A DNA stretch of 64,000 nucleotides from Tuctoria greenei (GCA_036927565.1 JAYESD010000004.1:89160942-89224941); one strand, 5' to 3'. Shown: positions 11,169-21,293, numbered from the stretch's first letter. Notes: generated by a model not told the origin, from the sequence alone. Translations and numbers: made by a program.

Positions 11169-13951
11169 GGTAGCACCCTCATTTCCATGCATCATGCCTT
11201 GCATCCATCATTATACATGTTTAACATTAATCCACATAAAAAGGAACAAGTTTGAAATGAATTAGAAGCAAAACCGCACTCAAAAGTTCTGAGAAGTGCG
11301 GAGTTGTCCGTTTTTAGTGCGGACTAGTCTGATTTCTCTCTGACCTCCATCGAACATGTCTGTTTTCGTGCGGACTATTCTGGTTTTCTCTCTGTACAAT
11401 TTTTGTACTTGTCTAACCTATTGCGGACTAGTCCGGTATCCCGATTCCTTGAAATTTTTGCCAAGTCCCTAGGCTTGTCTAGACTTGTCCTATATCTAGC
11501 AGACTTGTCTGTTTTCCTCTCTTACTATGTTCGAACTTGTCCGGTTTGGTCCGAACATATCCGATTTCTCTCTTACTAACTTCGGACTAGTTCGGCCTTG
11601 TAGGGACTTGTCCAGTGATCGCGATTCCGAGTTGATCTTTTGTTCCACGACATGTTTTTGGGTTTTACCTTAAGCAGGCCTAAGGACATCATGTCTAACT
11701 CTTTTGGATCCCTTGAGGTACCCCACACTAGCCTAAACCCACCCCATACTCGAATCCATTGAAACCCTAACCCTATACCCCTATATAAACAACCCACCCC
11801 TCAACTTTGCATCATTTTGCCTCAATTGAAATACCACCAAACCCTAGCTCGTGGGTAGCCCCCGCCAAGGAGGGAGAAGGAGATCCCGAGCAAGAAGAAG
11901 AGGAGGAGGAAACGAAAGAGGATCAATATCTCCATCAAGATTTCGTTCTTCATCAACAATTCACCATCTAGTTATCTTCATCAACCCCAGATCGTCAAGA
12001 TCCAAGTGTTGCCTCCAAAACTCTTGAGTCATTGGAGTTATAAACACCTGGTATACCTTCTACTTCCTCTTTCTCATGTGAATTCAACCCCAATTATCCA
12101 AATTCACGTCGATCTAGAAAACCCTAATTCACTTGTCCTGCGGAGGGTTTGTTTTCTGCTGGATTAATTCTAAATTGATTCCAATCAATACCAAACATGT
12201 ACAAACTTGTTAAAAACCATTAGAACTAGTTAGTGAATATTATTAACAACTCAATAACAAAGCCTTACCACACAATTGCATTAATCATGCATATCATGTC
12301 ATATTTAGTAATATATGTGCACTTATTTATTGTAATTTTTGTCTTGTATGCTCGTTGCTCGGATTAGATGGATTTGCGCTAGAGGGTGCTGCGGAGGACC
12401 TCCATCACTAGGAGTTTGAAGACTTTGACCCAAACCAAGCCCAAGAGCAAGGCAAGTGTCCTTGAACATATTGATCCTGCTTTTAAAGTAAATGTTTTGT
12501 TTTCAAAATTGCATGCTTCTGTCAATTTGATGGGAATTCCTACAATAAGAAGTTTACTAGCTTTGGTTAACCACCCTTGTAACCTGGAATTCATGGTACA
12601 GAGTCAGGAAGGGCTTTTTACCTTTGCTTTGCTTAATTAATTGCGATGGGAAAACAACTATACCATTTGATTATGCATTAATGAGATTACAGTTAATATG
12701 AACTTCTTTGTATGATATGGTAATGGGTGATATAAGCAAGCCTGGTATGTGGATGGGTTGGATGTGATGGTGGTTTGCTTGCTTTAGATCTAAGGACTGG
12801 TTCATGCGAGAATATGCCAGGACAACTGTGCCACCACAAGGCCAAGTATGGGTGCGATGTAGCTGATTAATTAGGGTATTGCTAGTATTGCGCAGATCAT
12901 TTTATGCACCAGGGAAGGCGATTTGGATTGGGTTTGGGTTTGAGGCAGGACTCCCTGGGATTCGAATGGCACAAGAGGGGGCCCTTGGCTGAAGATGTGC
13001 TCAGTTGGAGGCATCACCATTGGTGAAACCTTAGTGGGTCCGTACATACTAGTAGTCCCTTTGTAAAGGCTATTTTGTGATCTCTTGGCCATACACCAAA
13101 GGAAGTGTAATTGGCATAAGGAGTTTCTTTAGTCGCCGATGGGTGATGAAATCACAGACACGTGGATAAAGCGGTACAAACTCTGCAGAGTCTTAAAAAC
13201 TATCATGATAGCCGTGCTCCCGGTTAAGAGCACCTCGATGGCCTACATGATTAGAGGAAACTTGGTATTGGGATGGTTTTTGGGAAGGTTATGGTTTGGT
13301 ACTGGTTATGATTGGTAATATGATTATGGTTGGTTATGGATTGAATTATGGCAATGGATATGGTTAATGGCAATGAGAAATCTGGAATATGGATGATGGT
13401 AATGAAATATGGACGGGTATTATGATAACTACATGGATTATGATGGGTTTACTTCACATACATATAATATACTACTTTCCAAATGTTTTAATGTACTTTT
13501 TAGCACTTAGTCGTTATTATATTCATCATTTGTATCAGCTACATGTTATACTTTCCACACTTGTTGAGTACGACATGTACTCACCCTTGCAATTCCCCCG
13601 CCAACAGTTGCAGGTCAGATTTGGGAGTATAACGATGATAATGCAAAGTTCTAGGCCATGTCTACCGGCAGCTTTGCCTATGGTGTTGATTGGAGTTGCG
13701 TTATCCTATTTGCTTAGTTTGCTTAGTTGCTTAATTAGATGATTTCTGCTGCATTATTTCAAACTTGTCATTAATGATCATTAGAGTTGTAAGTTGAGGA
13801 TTATTTGAATAATGTAGTAAAAGTACTTATTTAATAATTTGAGCTGTGGTAATGATCTGTTTATCATTTATGAGTCACTTGTGTATGTGTGTTGAACATC
13901 CTTGCAGATATATACTGGCACTTGGTTCATTTTCTGGAACCGTGTGTCATA
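11169..13951 (+). mobile_element. Solo LTR of the Tekay-like family, inverted inside another LTR
   Basis: Begins GGTAGCACCC (family start TGTAACACCC) and ends GTGTGTCATA (family end GTGTGTCACA). It is bracketed by GCAAT (11164-11168) and ACAAT (13952-13956), a target duplication with one mismatch. Length 2783 bp, matching the 2872-bp solo LTR at 29269-32140 across its whole extent. TATATAAAC near 11782 is the probable TATA box. No internal region is left, so it presumably arose by LTR-LTR recombination. Confidence 0.88.
11295..11620. repeat. Paired palindrome array in the inserted solo LTR
   Basis: Paired sites near 11300/11321, 11352/11372 and 11405/11424 have cores GGACTAGTCC or a decayed form. 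The two sites of a pair are 19-21 bp apart and pairs recur about every 52 bp. It occupies the same place as the array in the 29269-32140 solo LTR. Confidence 0.8.
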
Positions 13952-13956
13952 ACAAT

Positions 13957-13985
13957 ACATTATGCATGAAAATGAGGATGTTACA
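13957..13985 (-). repeat. Start of the Tekay-A 3' LTR (29 bp), separated by the solo LTR
   Basis: Reads on the minus strand TGTAACATCCTCATTTTCAT, the family LTR start, directly after a polypurine tract. The rest of this LTR continues left of 11169. Confidence 0.85.
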
Positions 13986-14006
13986 AACCTACCCCCCCCC
14001 TTAAAA
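13986..14006 (-). promoter_or_regulatory. Polypurine tract of Tekay-A
   Basis: On the minus strand TTTTAAGGGGGGGGGTAGG lies immediately before the LTR start. It overlaps the end of the pol reading frame, which runs through it into the LTR, as in many chromoviruses. Confidence 0.75.
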
Positions 14007-14079
14007 TGAATCTCGCCCTCGAGATTCGACGCGAATGGAAAGACAGAGGGAAATTCCTTCTTGAGATCCTCCTCTTGCT

Positions 14080-14227
14080 CCCAAGTGGCTTCAGACTTTG
14101 TATGATGCTTCCATTGCACTTTGCACCATCGAATCACCCTGTTCTTTGTGACCCTTTCCTTGGTGTCCAGAATTTTGACAGGATGCTCGGCATAGGTCAA
14201 ATCTTCTTCAAGCTCCAATTCATCCAT
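14080..14227 (-). pseudogene. Chromodomain at the C-terminus of Tekay-A integrase
   Basis: The segment contains HPVKILDTKER, the WCKVQWKHH core and ATWEQEEDLKKEFP, the typical order of a chromovirus chromodomain (strands plus C-terminal helix). The family's usual aromatic positions appear only in part. It lies within about 100 bp of the polypurine tract, as expected. The frame is open for about 50 residues here, then runs into the LTR. Confidence 0.85.
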
Positions 14228-14569
14228 TGGTACCTACTCTCCCGAAACCCTCAAGCACTTCTTTAGTTGAGAAACATGAAACATATCATGGAGATCGAGA
14301 AGATGTGCTCGCTTTCCCAACTTATAGGCTACTTCTCCCCATTTGTTCAAAACATTGAATGGTCTAATATAGCGAGGTGACAACTAGCCTTTGACATTAA
14401 ATCGCCTATGACCTCGCATAGGTGACACTTTGAGATATACGAAGTCTCACAGCTCAAAAGATAGGCTTGTTCGTCTATTATCCGCATAACCTTTTTGTCT
14501 CGATTGAGCAGCTCTTAAATTTTCGCGGATTGTCTATACTTGCTTTTCAGCATCCTAGATCACATCAGG

Positions 14570-15115
14570 TCAAAATACTTTAGTCTCCCCTGTCTCATTC
14601 AAAAACAAGGGTGTCCTACATCTTCTCCCATACAATGCTTCATATGGTGACATCTTCAAGCTTGCTTGATAACTGTTGTTGTAAGAAAATTTAGCATGTG
14701 GCATGCTCTTGTCCCAACTCTTCCTCCATACTTCACTCAAGATCTTAGCATATCCTCCAATATCTGATTTGCTCTCGGTCTGTCCATCCGTTTGAGAGTG
14801 ATAGGCAGAACTGAAATTCAATTGAGTCCCCACAGACTCGTGCAGCTTTTGCCAGAACCTTGAGGTAAATTGAGAAACTCTATTGGATACTATATTCTCG
14901 GGCACTCTGTGTAAACACGCTATTCTTCCCATGTATAATTCTGCCAACTTTGCTCCACTATAGGTAGTCTTGACAGCAATGAAATGCGCTGATTTCGTCA
15001 ACTGATCCACAAGGACCCATATTGAATCATAACCTGCTGAAGTGCGAGGTAAACCAACTATGAAATCCATACCAACTTCTTCCCACTTCCATTCTGGAAT
15101 CTTCAATGGCTGCAA
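14570..15115 (-). pseudogene. Integrase catalytic core of Tekay-A, catalytic residue lost
   Basis: A 181-codon open stretch begins at the linker PLKIPEWKWEEVGMDFIVGL, carrying the first Asp. It continues through NIVSNRVSQFTSRFW, where the family has SDRGSQF, then YHSQTDGQTES with the catalytic Glu region. The second acidic residue (Asp of SDRG) is Asn here and the following Gly is Val, so the enzyme would be inactive even if expressed. NNSYQASLKMSPYEALYGRRC is the usual C-terminal core motif. Confidence 0.88.
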
Positions 15116-16244
15116 TAATCCCGTTGGCCTCTGATCTTCAGCCTTTACTCGTTAGCATACATCACATATTGCGACATATTCAGCTATGTCCCTTTTCATG
15201 CCATCCCACCAGTAGCTCATCTTCAGATCCTTATATATCTTCGTACAACTGCGATGGATAGAATAAAGTGAATCGTGTACCTCCTTTAATATCAACTGTC
15301 GAAGACGCTTCTCATTAGGCACAATAATCCGTTTTCCAAGCCATAGAGTACCATGGTCATCCTCATGGAATCTGAATTCTCTCCCTTTTGGATCCTTTCC
15401 TTGATTTCCTGGATTTCCTTTTTCCTGAACTGACCTACTCTTATCTCTTGCTCTAGGGTTGGATTCACTTCCATTGCTCCCATCTCATTTACGAATCCAA
15501 GATTCAACCATTCAAACTCCTTGGATAACTCGAGCGGCAACACCCTAACGGTGAGCTAGTGGCTTGCCCCCTTTCAACTTAAAGCATCAGCCACTACGTT
15601 GGCTTTTCCTGGATGATAATTGATTCCCACATCATAATCCTTAATGAGTTCCAACTATCCTTGTTGTCTCAAATTCAGATCCGTTTGCGTGAATATGTAC
15701 TTGAGACTCTTATGGTCTATATAAATCTCGCATCTCTGGCCAAGAACATAATGTCTCCAAATCTTCAACGCATGCACTATAGCTGCAAGTTCGATATCAT
15801 GCGTAGGATAATTTTGTTCATGTTTCTTCAATTTCCTTGATGCATAAGCTACTACTCGACCTTTTTTGCGTCAATACACAACCAAGTCCATGTCGCAAAG
15901 CATCGCTATAGATATCAAAGCTCTTGCTCACATCCGGCAATATCAACACAGGTGATGTTGTTAACCTCTTCTTTAGCTCCTCAAAACTGCCTTGAAAAAC
16001 TTGAGTCCACTTGAAAGGCTTATCCTTCATTAACAATTCAGTCATGGGCTTCGCTATCTTGGAAAAGTCCTTAATGAACCGACGGTAGTCCTTAATGAGC
16101 ACCCTAGCCTTCACCTCTCGGTCAAAGCTCTCACCTTCGCTTTCTCCAATGGCTTTTCCACTGCCAACTTCTTGCTTCCAGTCGGCCGGGGATCTGGTGC
16201 CAATGAGGTGACTTCTCAGCTGGGCGGCGACAGAGTGTGGATGG

Positions 16245-17553
16245 TTGATCCGTTGTGGATCTCCCGAGCTTCAAGATCTTCACGAAGATGAGATTGTTCC
16301 CTTCGTCACCTACGCCACTACCGGGATTGCACTCCCACTGTCAAGGTTCTTCCTTGCAGAGCTGGGGGAATATGGGCTGCAACTTCACCACCTGTCGCCG
16401 AACTTCATCGCCTTGGTCGCCGTGTTTGTCCATTTGTGCGAGGCATTCATGAGTTGCACGCCAATGGTGGAGTTGCTCCTGTTCTTCCTCTTGATGAAGA
16501 CCACTAGAAAGAGTGCGACGACCCAAGTGGGTACCTACTACTTCCGTCATCGGGGTAGGACCTCCCAGGGCTACATTGCCTCGTTCAAAGGGGGCAAAGG
16601 GAGCAAGTAGAGGGAAGATTGGGCGATCGTGCGGACTGAGGCCCATTCTTTGCTAAAGATGCCGTCCGAAGGTCCAGCCTCCGACCCTACCACCTCAGAA
16701 GCATTCCAGGGGTTGAAAAAAGAGTATAATGTCGTCCTAAGGAGGATCTGGTTCTTGGCTGACAAAGGCTTGACCTGCATGGCGGTGTTGGAAAACTTCT
16801 TGCTCCGCCATCTCGCCCCCTTCCAGCAGCGTCTGCACGGGGCTTGGGTCTACATCGACATGTACGACCAATGTCGGCTAGATCCAGAGAGCCCAACTCC
16901 CAAGGTGTTGGAGGAGATGTTGAAGATGGTGAGCTTGGACATTGTCAATGACGAGCACGTCTCCGTCCAGAACGACTGTGAGCTACTCCACATGACCACC
17001 GACTTGAGGGCCGAACTACGGAGCTTGATGCCGAAGGTCAATGTGTCCAGCCTCGTCCGTTTGCATCCTGAAGATACGGCTAGGGCCTCGGCGGTCTTAG
17101 AGCGGTGCCCGTGCTGTGACACAGCCAAGGTCACGATCTTCCTCTCATCCTTCAGCAAGGGCGGAGGCAGGGTCCTCAACAGCCTCAGACTGGGCGGGGT
17201 CAGCCAACCGGCAATAGCTCTGGAGCCGAGAAAGCGTTCTCGTACGCTGGCCGCGGGCTTTGCCACTTCTGTGCCGAAGAAGTGGAAGCTAACCCGGGGG
17301 ACGGTACTCCCATCTCCCATCGCGAGGGAGCCAGAGGGGTTGAGGCTTTTGTTGTTGACTTGGTCTCTGATTCTAGCGGCGACTGTGGCTCTGGAGGAGG
17401 CGCAGAAGGGTCTATGCAGGTGACCGCGCCAACGCGGGTCGACCAAGGGTTGGTGCCAGAGACGGTGGCACCGTACTCATCGTCGGGTCCTAGCGACCTC
17501 GATCTACAACGTGGCGCGGGAGGCCTGGGTCAATGGAGTAGTCCGACCCGCCG
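16245..17553 (+). pseudogene. Tat-element accessory ORF, first exon region (Transposase_28-like)
   Basis: Reading in one frame from about 16245 the protein has the family block GIALPLSRFFLAELGEYGLQ followed by LHHLSPNF and a cysteine/aromatic-rich stretch ending near GTYYF (residues about 30-110). A TAG stop at 16608-16610 interrupts it and the frame continues to about 17280, where a shift to another frame leads into an acidic, Gly/Ser-rich segment (to 17553). The function of the family is unknown. The same block is found on the minus strand at 47229-46528. The upstream start was probably lost at the 16101 junction. Confidence 0.75.
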
Positions 17554-17629
17554 GTAAGAAGCAGCTTCTTCCTCTGCTATTTCTCTTCTTTTCTTTTTCG
17601 CTCTGACAAAGTTGGTTTTGGCCTTTCAG
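17554..17629 (+). other. Probable intron in the accessory ORF (76 bp)
   Basis: CCG|GTAAGA at the left and a pyrimidine-rich stretch ending CCTTTCAG|G at the right give a textbook GT-AG intron of 76 bp. The antisense relative at 45602-45677 has a GT-AG intron of the same length at the corresponding place (N-terminal part before, acidic Pro/Ala-rich part after). This supports a real spliced gene rather than a chance ORF. Confidence 0.75.
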
Positions 17630-18339
17630 GGCCTCGTTGACCGACATAATGCCCTTGGTGCTCCCCAAGGTGGGCTTGGTGAGCCCCACGCTTCCAAGAG
17701 CTGGAACAGGATTTGCTGCACCGCACCCTATGCCTGAAGGTGCACTAGCTTTGGGTGATGCCGATGTCGTTGCACCTCCGCACAGGTGGTGCTGGGCGAG
17801 GAAGTGCCAGGCAAAGAGGTGCCCTACGAGGAGGCGGCTACTTTGGTCATGGCGGCTTTTCTTGGCGAAGTTGACCCACCCATTGTTGAACCGGCACTAA
17901 CGCCAGATGTTATTGGTGCGCAAGATGGTGTCTCGCCATCGGTGGCCAGTGATGCCCTCGTAGTGGAGGAGGGGACTTCGGCGCCGGGCAGGGACGTTGT
18001 GGTTCTTGGACCTCCATCCGGGGAGCCATCCAGTCCCCAGGAGCTAATGTCTACCGTGGAGGCAGAAGGGGCGGAGAGGCAGCCGTCTGTAGCGATAGTC
18101 CCGCCGATCACTCTCTTTGATGCTGTTGCTACGGCCTAGTCCCTCTTGTGCCAGACGCAGGCTGCTTTCGCACAAGAGTGGGATAAGCTTGCGGAGGAGC
18201 GGCGTTTGGTGAAGCTGGTCGACGCCAAGAAAAAGGAGCTCGCGGTGAAGGCCTTGAAGGCCCATGTCGTCGCTGATGCTTGTCTGAAACTATGCGAGGA
18301 TCAGCAGCTGGAGTTGGTCTGCTGCGAAAAGAAATGGAA
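17630..18339 (+). pseudogene. Tat-element accessory ORF, second exon region
   Basis: After the intron one frame gives an acidic Val/Pro/Ala-rich segment (about 17786-18136, with EEVPGKEVPYEEAATLV), a TAG stop at 18137-18139, and then in the same frame a charged helical segment (AFAQEWDKLAEERR, KKKELAVKALKAHV) that looks like a coiled coil. The antisense relative shows the same order: acidic low-complexity part, then coiled coil. It is cut near 18340 by an AT-rich insertion. Confidence 0.65.
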
Positions 18340-18668
18340 ACACAATTTGGCCATTCAAATGAACTCGAATGAACCTGAAATTTTTACTGGAACTCAAGGG
18401 AAATCTTTGGAATGATGTGGGCAAATTTGATAATTTTTTAATGAATTGATACTCAGTAACTAATTCCAATAACATTTTGTTTTATGGAATTATTGAGCTT
18501 AATTTATGGATTTTCATACAGATCCAAGTGCACCACTTGAAAGTATAAAACATCCTAGTTCCAAAAATATTTCTTTGGGAATTTTTGGACAAGTATTCTA
18601 GGAGATATGGATTTTTTAAGTGGGGAACTAAATCTGGAATTATTTTGTATAAAACCGGGTGTCACAGC
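18340..18668 (+). repeat. AT-rich LTR-end fragment inside the Tat element
   Basis: About 330 bp, sharply more AT-rich than its surroundings, ending AAAACCGGGTGTCACA. That terminus matches the 3' ends of the Tekay-type LTRs in this window, but the body does not align with them by eye. It could be the tail of a different chromovirus LTR. The left boundary is approximate. Confidence 0.45.
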
Positions 18669-18852
18669 TGACCAAGACGAAATAAAAAGATAGCGCGGGA
18701 AATCAAGGTGAGGGCTGCACCCTCGGGCTCATCACCTCCCCCAAGGATGGACCCAGGGGCCACTATCGGTACCCAGCATACGGGGTACCTTTGCGCACAG
18801 GCTGAAAGCATCTAACTATCGTGCCTCTCTAGGGAGGCAGAGTCCGATGGCT

Positions 18853-19198
18853 CCACATGTCCAGAAGGCCCGAACCCCGGCCTTCCTCAAGTACGGATTC
18901 CGGCGCTGCCACATGGACCTCGAGACGGGGCCCAGCTCCCCCGATGAGACGGGTTCCCAAGTTGCCACGTGTTCAGCGGGACTGGACCCCACTCCACCAT
19001 AGGGGTGGGCTCCGGTGCGGCCACGTGGTCCGAAGCACCAGGTCGGCCACCACCCGCAGAGGCAGGCACCAGCTCCACCACGTGTCCTGCAGTTTTGGAT
19101 TCCCAACTCACCTTAGAGAAGGGCTTTGAGACTGCCACTTGCCCCGCAGTACTGGACCTGGCCTGCCCCACAGTGGTCAGCTCTGATACTGCCACGTG
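18853..19198. promoter_or_regulatory. CACGTG-centred tandem repeats in the LTR (56-57 bp period)
   Basis: CCACATG or CCACGTG cores start at 18853, 18909, 18965, 19021, 19078, 19135 (CCACTTG) and 19192. The spacings are 56, 56, 56, 57, 57 and 57 bp. CACGTG is the G-box bound by plant bZIP and bHLH factors. The array lies upstream of the TATA box, in U3, so it is a plausible enhancer. Confidence 0.8.
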
Positions 19199-19596
19199 TC
19201 CTGCAACTTTCCATGAACGGTGGGTTGTAGGAGTTAAGGGATGATGCGCCCTGTTTAAATCAAGCATTGAAGACATACGCCCTCTCCCGGCGCACGACAT
19301 GGCGCATGCCTCCAGTCAAGTACCATTGAGCCCGATCGCATCACAGTACAGGCGCCGCAGGCCTACCCCTCTCTGCCAAGTGGGGTAGCTTATGACGATA
19401 AGACAGGTGGATGGGACATCCCCTGCCACCATCAGCGACTACACATGGGCCACTGGAGTCGGAGGCGACAAGACGACGAGTCTCCAAGCCGAGGAAAGAG
19501 ATAGCGTAGCGGAGAAGCCTTAGATCTTTAGGATAAGATCGCCACGAGGCCACCTGTCGAGCCCTGGACCCCACTTGTAAGGTGTTTGCCCTTGTC

Positions 19597-19603
19597 TATA
19601 AAA
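19597..19603 (+). promoter_or_regulatory. LTR TATA box of the truncated Tat-type element
   Basis: CTATAAAAGGATCGG, about 400 bp downstream of the CACGTG array. It aligns with ACTATAAAAGGGTTG at 34416 in the other Tat-type LTR. Confidence 0.7.
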
Positions 19604-19863
19604 GGATCGGGCTGCTACCATTACAACATATGCAACTTCATACACGCACAACACATGCATTCATACCCAGGAGAGCACACTCTCTAGCAATACAACTCGC
19701 ACCGTGGAGTAGGGTATTACGCTGGTCCGAACCACGTAAATACACTGTCTCATCATCTCTCATACGCGCAACCTCACCTGAGGACTAAGCTCTGCCGGTC
19801 AAGAACCTCCACGGACTGCTCGCATAGCCGGTCCGGGGGAAGTGTCGCAAGAATACTTCGACA

Positions 19864-20226
19864 ACTACTATTGCTTTGCTTACTTATTTGTAGCTTCGAA
19901 ATGATGAAAATTCTTACCTTTTCATTCAATATATTCATCAATTTTCATAAATAGAACACTTCCTGAATGATATGTGTAAGGAAACTACGATATTTGACAG
20001 TTTACAGAAAAGAGGTATTAGTCCATATGGACCTTATGTCCCAAGTTTATTTGAAATGTCCAATTTATACAAGAATCATTGAAGGAGACTCAATGATAAC
20101 AGCTTTGTTGCACGTACCTTTTATAATACAGAAATCATTCAGATATAATAATTGCTAGGACTTTTGTACTTTCCTTTTCTATGTGTGAAAAATTGAGAGC
20201 AACTAAATGGGTTTGTAGGTGCTCAC
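19864..20226. other. Non-coding remnant of host DNA
   Basis: AT-rich sequence between the Tat LTR end and exon 5 of the carboxypeptidase-like pseudogene. I looked on the minus strand for a sixth exon and found none. It is most likely intron or decayed sequence. Confidence 0.4.
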
Positions 20227-20315
20227 GATGAATCCTTTCAAGTTGATCTGCTGATTTCTTTCAAGATGTTTGTTGCGCTAGTACACCACTTCGGCAAGCT
20301 GTGGAACATAATGGC
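20227..20315 (-). pseudogene. SCPL exon 5 with nonsense codon
   Basis: Acceptor AACAG|GC continues the split Gly codon of exon 4 and gives HYVPQLAEVVY, then a TAG stop at 20280-20278 where the family has Glu, then RNKHLERNQQINLKGFI before donor ATC|GTGAGC. The exon length of 89 bp and the splice phases fit the family, so identification is firm even though the gene is dead. Confidence 0.85.
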
Positions 20316-20681
20316 CTGTTACATCAGAATTGGTCAGTGCTTGGTCATATCGTCGATTGTTTTCATGTGTTTGACAGATTGGTTGCTGCGACTTGCCTCA
20401 AATTCTCATGTGTTTTTGTTTAATCAGTAAAGTAGCCAGTATACTTACATATTACTATTATTTTAGTTTTCTTTGATGAGCTGCTTATTTTCTAGCTTCT
20501 CTTTGACCCAAATATTGTTGTTTTAGTTTTTTTTCCTTTCTCCAGAACAAACAAAAAGAAGTATTCTGATTCCAATAATCCTGACATTTTTTTTGAACAG
20601 AATAACATCTGTCAACTTGGTTGAGGACTTAACAAAAGACGCTAGTGGGATCCTTGTATGGCATGGACGCGTTGAAATCAA

Positions 20682-20778
20682 CTGCAGTACTGCAGGTGCA
20701 GTAACAATCACTGACATGTGGGCCCGCTAGCCATGGGCCCACATGTCAGTGAATGTTACTGCACCTGCAGTACTGCAG
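20682..20778. mobile_element. Foldback (MITE-like) inverted repeat in SCPL intron 4
   Basis: Two 44-bp arms (20682-20725 and 20735-20778) are reverse complements with a single mismatch, separated by a 9-bp loop. The arms run from CTGCAGTACTGCAGG to ACTGACATGTGGGCCC. No flanking duplication is obvious. Short foldback elements of this kind are common in grass introns. Confidence 0.75.
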
Positions 20779-21015
20779 AGGATATGCATTCGGCCTGGAC
20801 CGAAGACTGCAGAGAATAGTATATCTATGTATTCAAGATAACCTTTTTGACTGCATAATAGTGGATAATGGAACAATAGGATGTATTCCTGCTCCTCATG
20901 CTTGTAACACTACTGGTCACTAATTAAAGGCTAAAAAAGTAGTATCCTTCTGTTGTGGTTTTATTCAACCTTTCAATTTCTGTGTTGGGGGAAAGGGAGC
21001 TGTCTGCCCACTTAC

Positions 21016-21119
21016 CTGCATAGCTCTCTCCTGAGATGTAGAAATCATTGTTCTTGTACTGATGGAACCTGCTGAACCAATTTACTAAGAAGTTGTAGGT
21101 GTCCTTGGCTGCATCATTT
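21016..21119 (-). pseudogene. SCPL exon 4 with catalytic-serine motif
   Basis: Encodes [18 protein letters not shown] and [13 protein letters not shown], ending GCAG|GTAAGT. GESYAG holds the nucleophilic serine. The sequence just before the exon reads TTTTCGAAATG, so the expected AG acceptor is missing, apparently through a small deletion. Confidence 0.85.
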
Positions 21120-21197
21120 CGAAAATTTCGGTTAGTAAACAGACTGGCTCAAACTTGACTTTCAGTTCAGGAAAATCAAAGAGATCAAGATCACTAC

Positions 21198-21293
21198 CAA
21201 CGAAGCGATCATCGAGATCGTTTAGGTCAGAGGTAGTACTTGTGTATGAGAAGCCAACTCCGACTGGAGACTCCAGGAACAGTAAATTTGCCT
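21198..21293 (-). pseudogene. SCPL exon 3
   Basis: Acceptor TTATCAG|AG, then [20 protein letters not shown] and [11 protein letters not shown], donor GTTG|GTAGTG. It is in phase with exon 2 across the copia-bearing intron, which shows that exons 2 and 3 belong to one gene. Confidence 0.85.

Larger units (their letters stand above)
13986..16100 (-). pseudogene. Tekay-A pol remnant: RT C-terminus, RNase H, integrase, chromodomain
   Basis: Read from right to left on the minus strand the domains follow Ty3/gypsy order. RT/RNase H from about 16100 has [16 protein letters not shown] and a degraded RNase H around 15600-15840. The linker with NLGFVNEMG (15543-15292) comes next, then the integrase core (15115-14570) and a C-terminal chromodomain (14227 to about 14080). 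Frames are broken by several stops and frameshifts. The chromodomain at the end of integrase is the defining trait of chromoviruses and is thought to steer integration to particular chromatin. Everything upstream (gag, protease, most of RT, 5' LTR) is missing: at 16101 the sequence changes to a Tat-type element. Protein-level similarity to the plus-strand copy at 55179-56916 is high. Confidence 0.9.
16101..18773 (+). mobile_element. Tat-type gypsy element, 5'-truncated, internal region with a spliced ORF
   Basis: Starts abruptly in the middle of the Tekay-A RT region at 16101. It carries on the plus strand a gene of the plant family often annotated as putative gypsy-type transposon (Pfam Transposase_28 type). 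It ends at the LTR starting at 18774, preceded by a purine-rich ATGGACCCAGGGGCC. Gag-pol is absent. Because the LTR is in plus orientation, the ORF appears to be sense to its LTR; the relative of this gene in the 33763-48178 element is antisense. No target duplication can be defined because the left end is missing. Confidence 0.7.
18774..19863 (+). repeat. LTR of the 5'-truncated Tat-type element
   Basis: Begins TATCGGTACCC and ends TACTTCGACA. It shares start, organisation and promoter region with the LTRs at 33763-34654 and 47610-48178, though it is clearly a different subfamily. It holds seven CCACGTG-type repeats (see 18853-19198), a TATA box at 19597 and the conserved GTGGAGTAGGGTATTACGCT block just downstream of the start region. 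About 1090 bp. Confidence 0.8.

Noticed and set aside
16850..17446. 198-codon minus-strand ORF
   Set aside because: It is the antisense shadow of the Transposase_28-like coding frame on the plus strand.
20221..20400. Apparent plus-strand coding stretch at 20221-20400
   Set aside because: It is the antisense of SCPL exon 5; the minus-strand reading gives clear carboxypeptidase motifs and splice sites.
20608..20690. Possible plus-strand exon after TTTTGAACAG
   Set aside because: The frame is open for about 28 codons after a good acceptor, but I recognise no family, it lies in an SCPL intron on the other strand, and no donor or partner exon was found.
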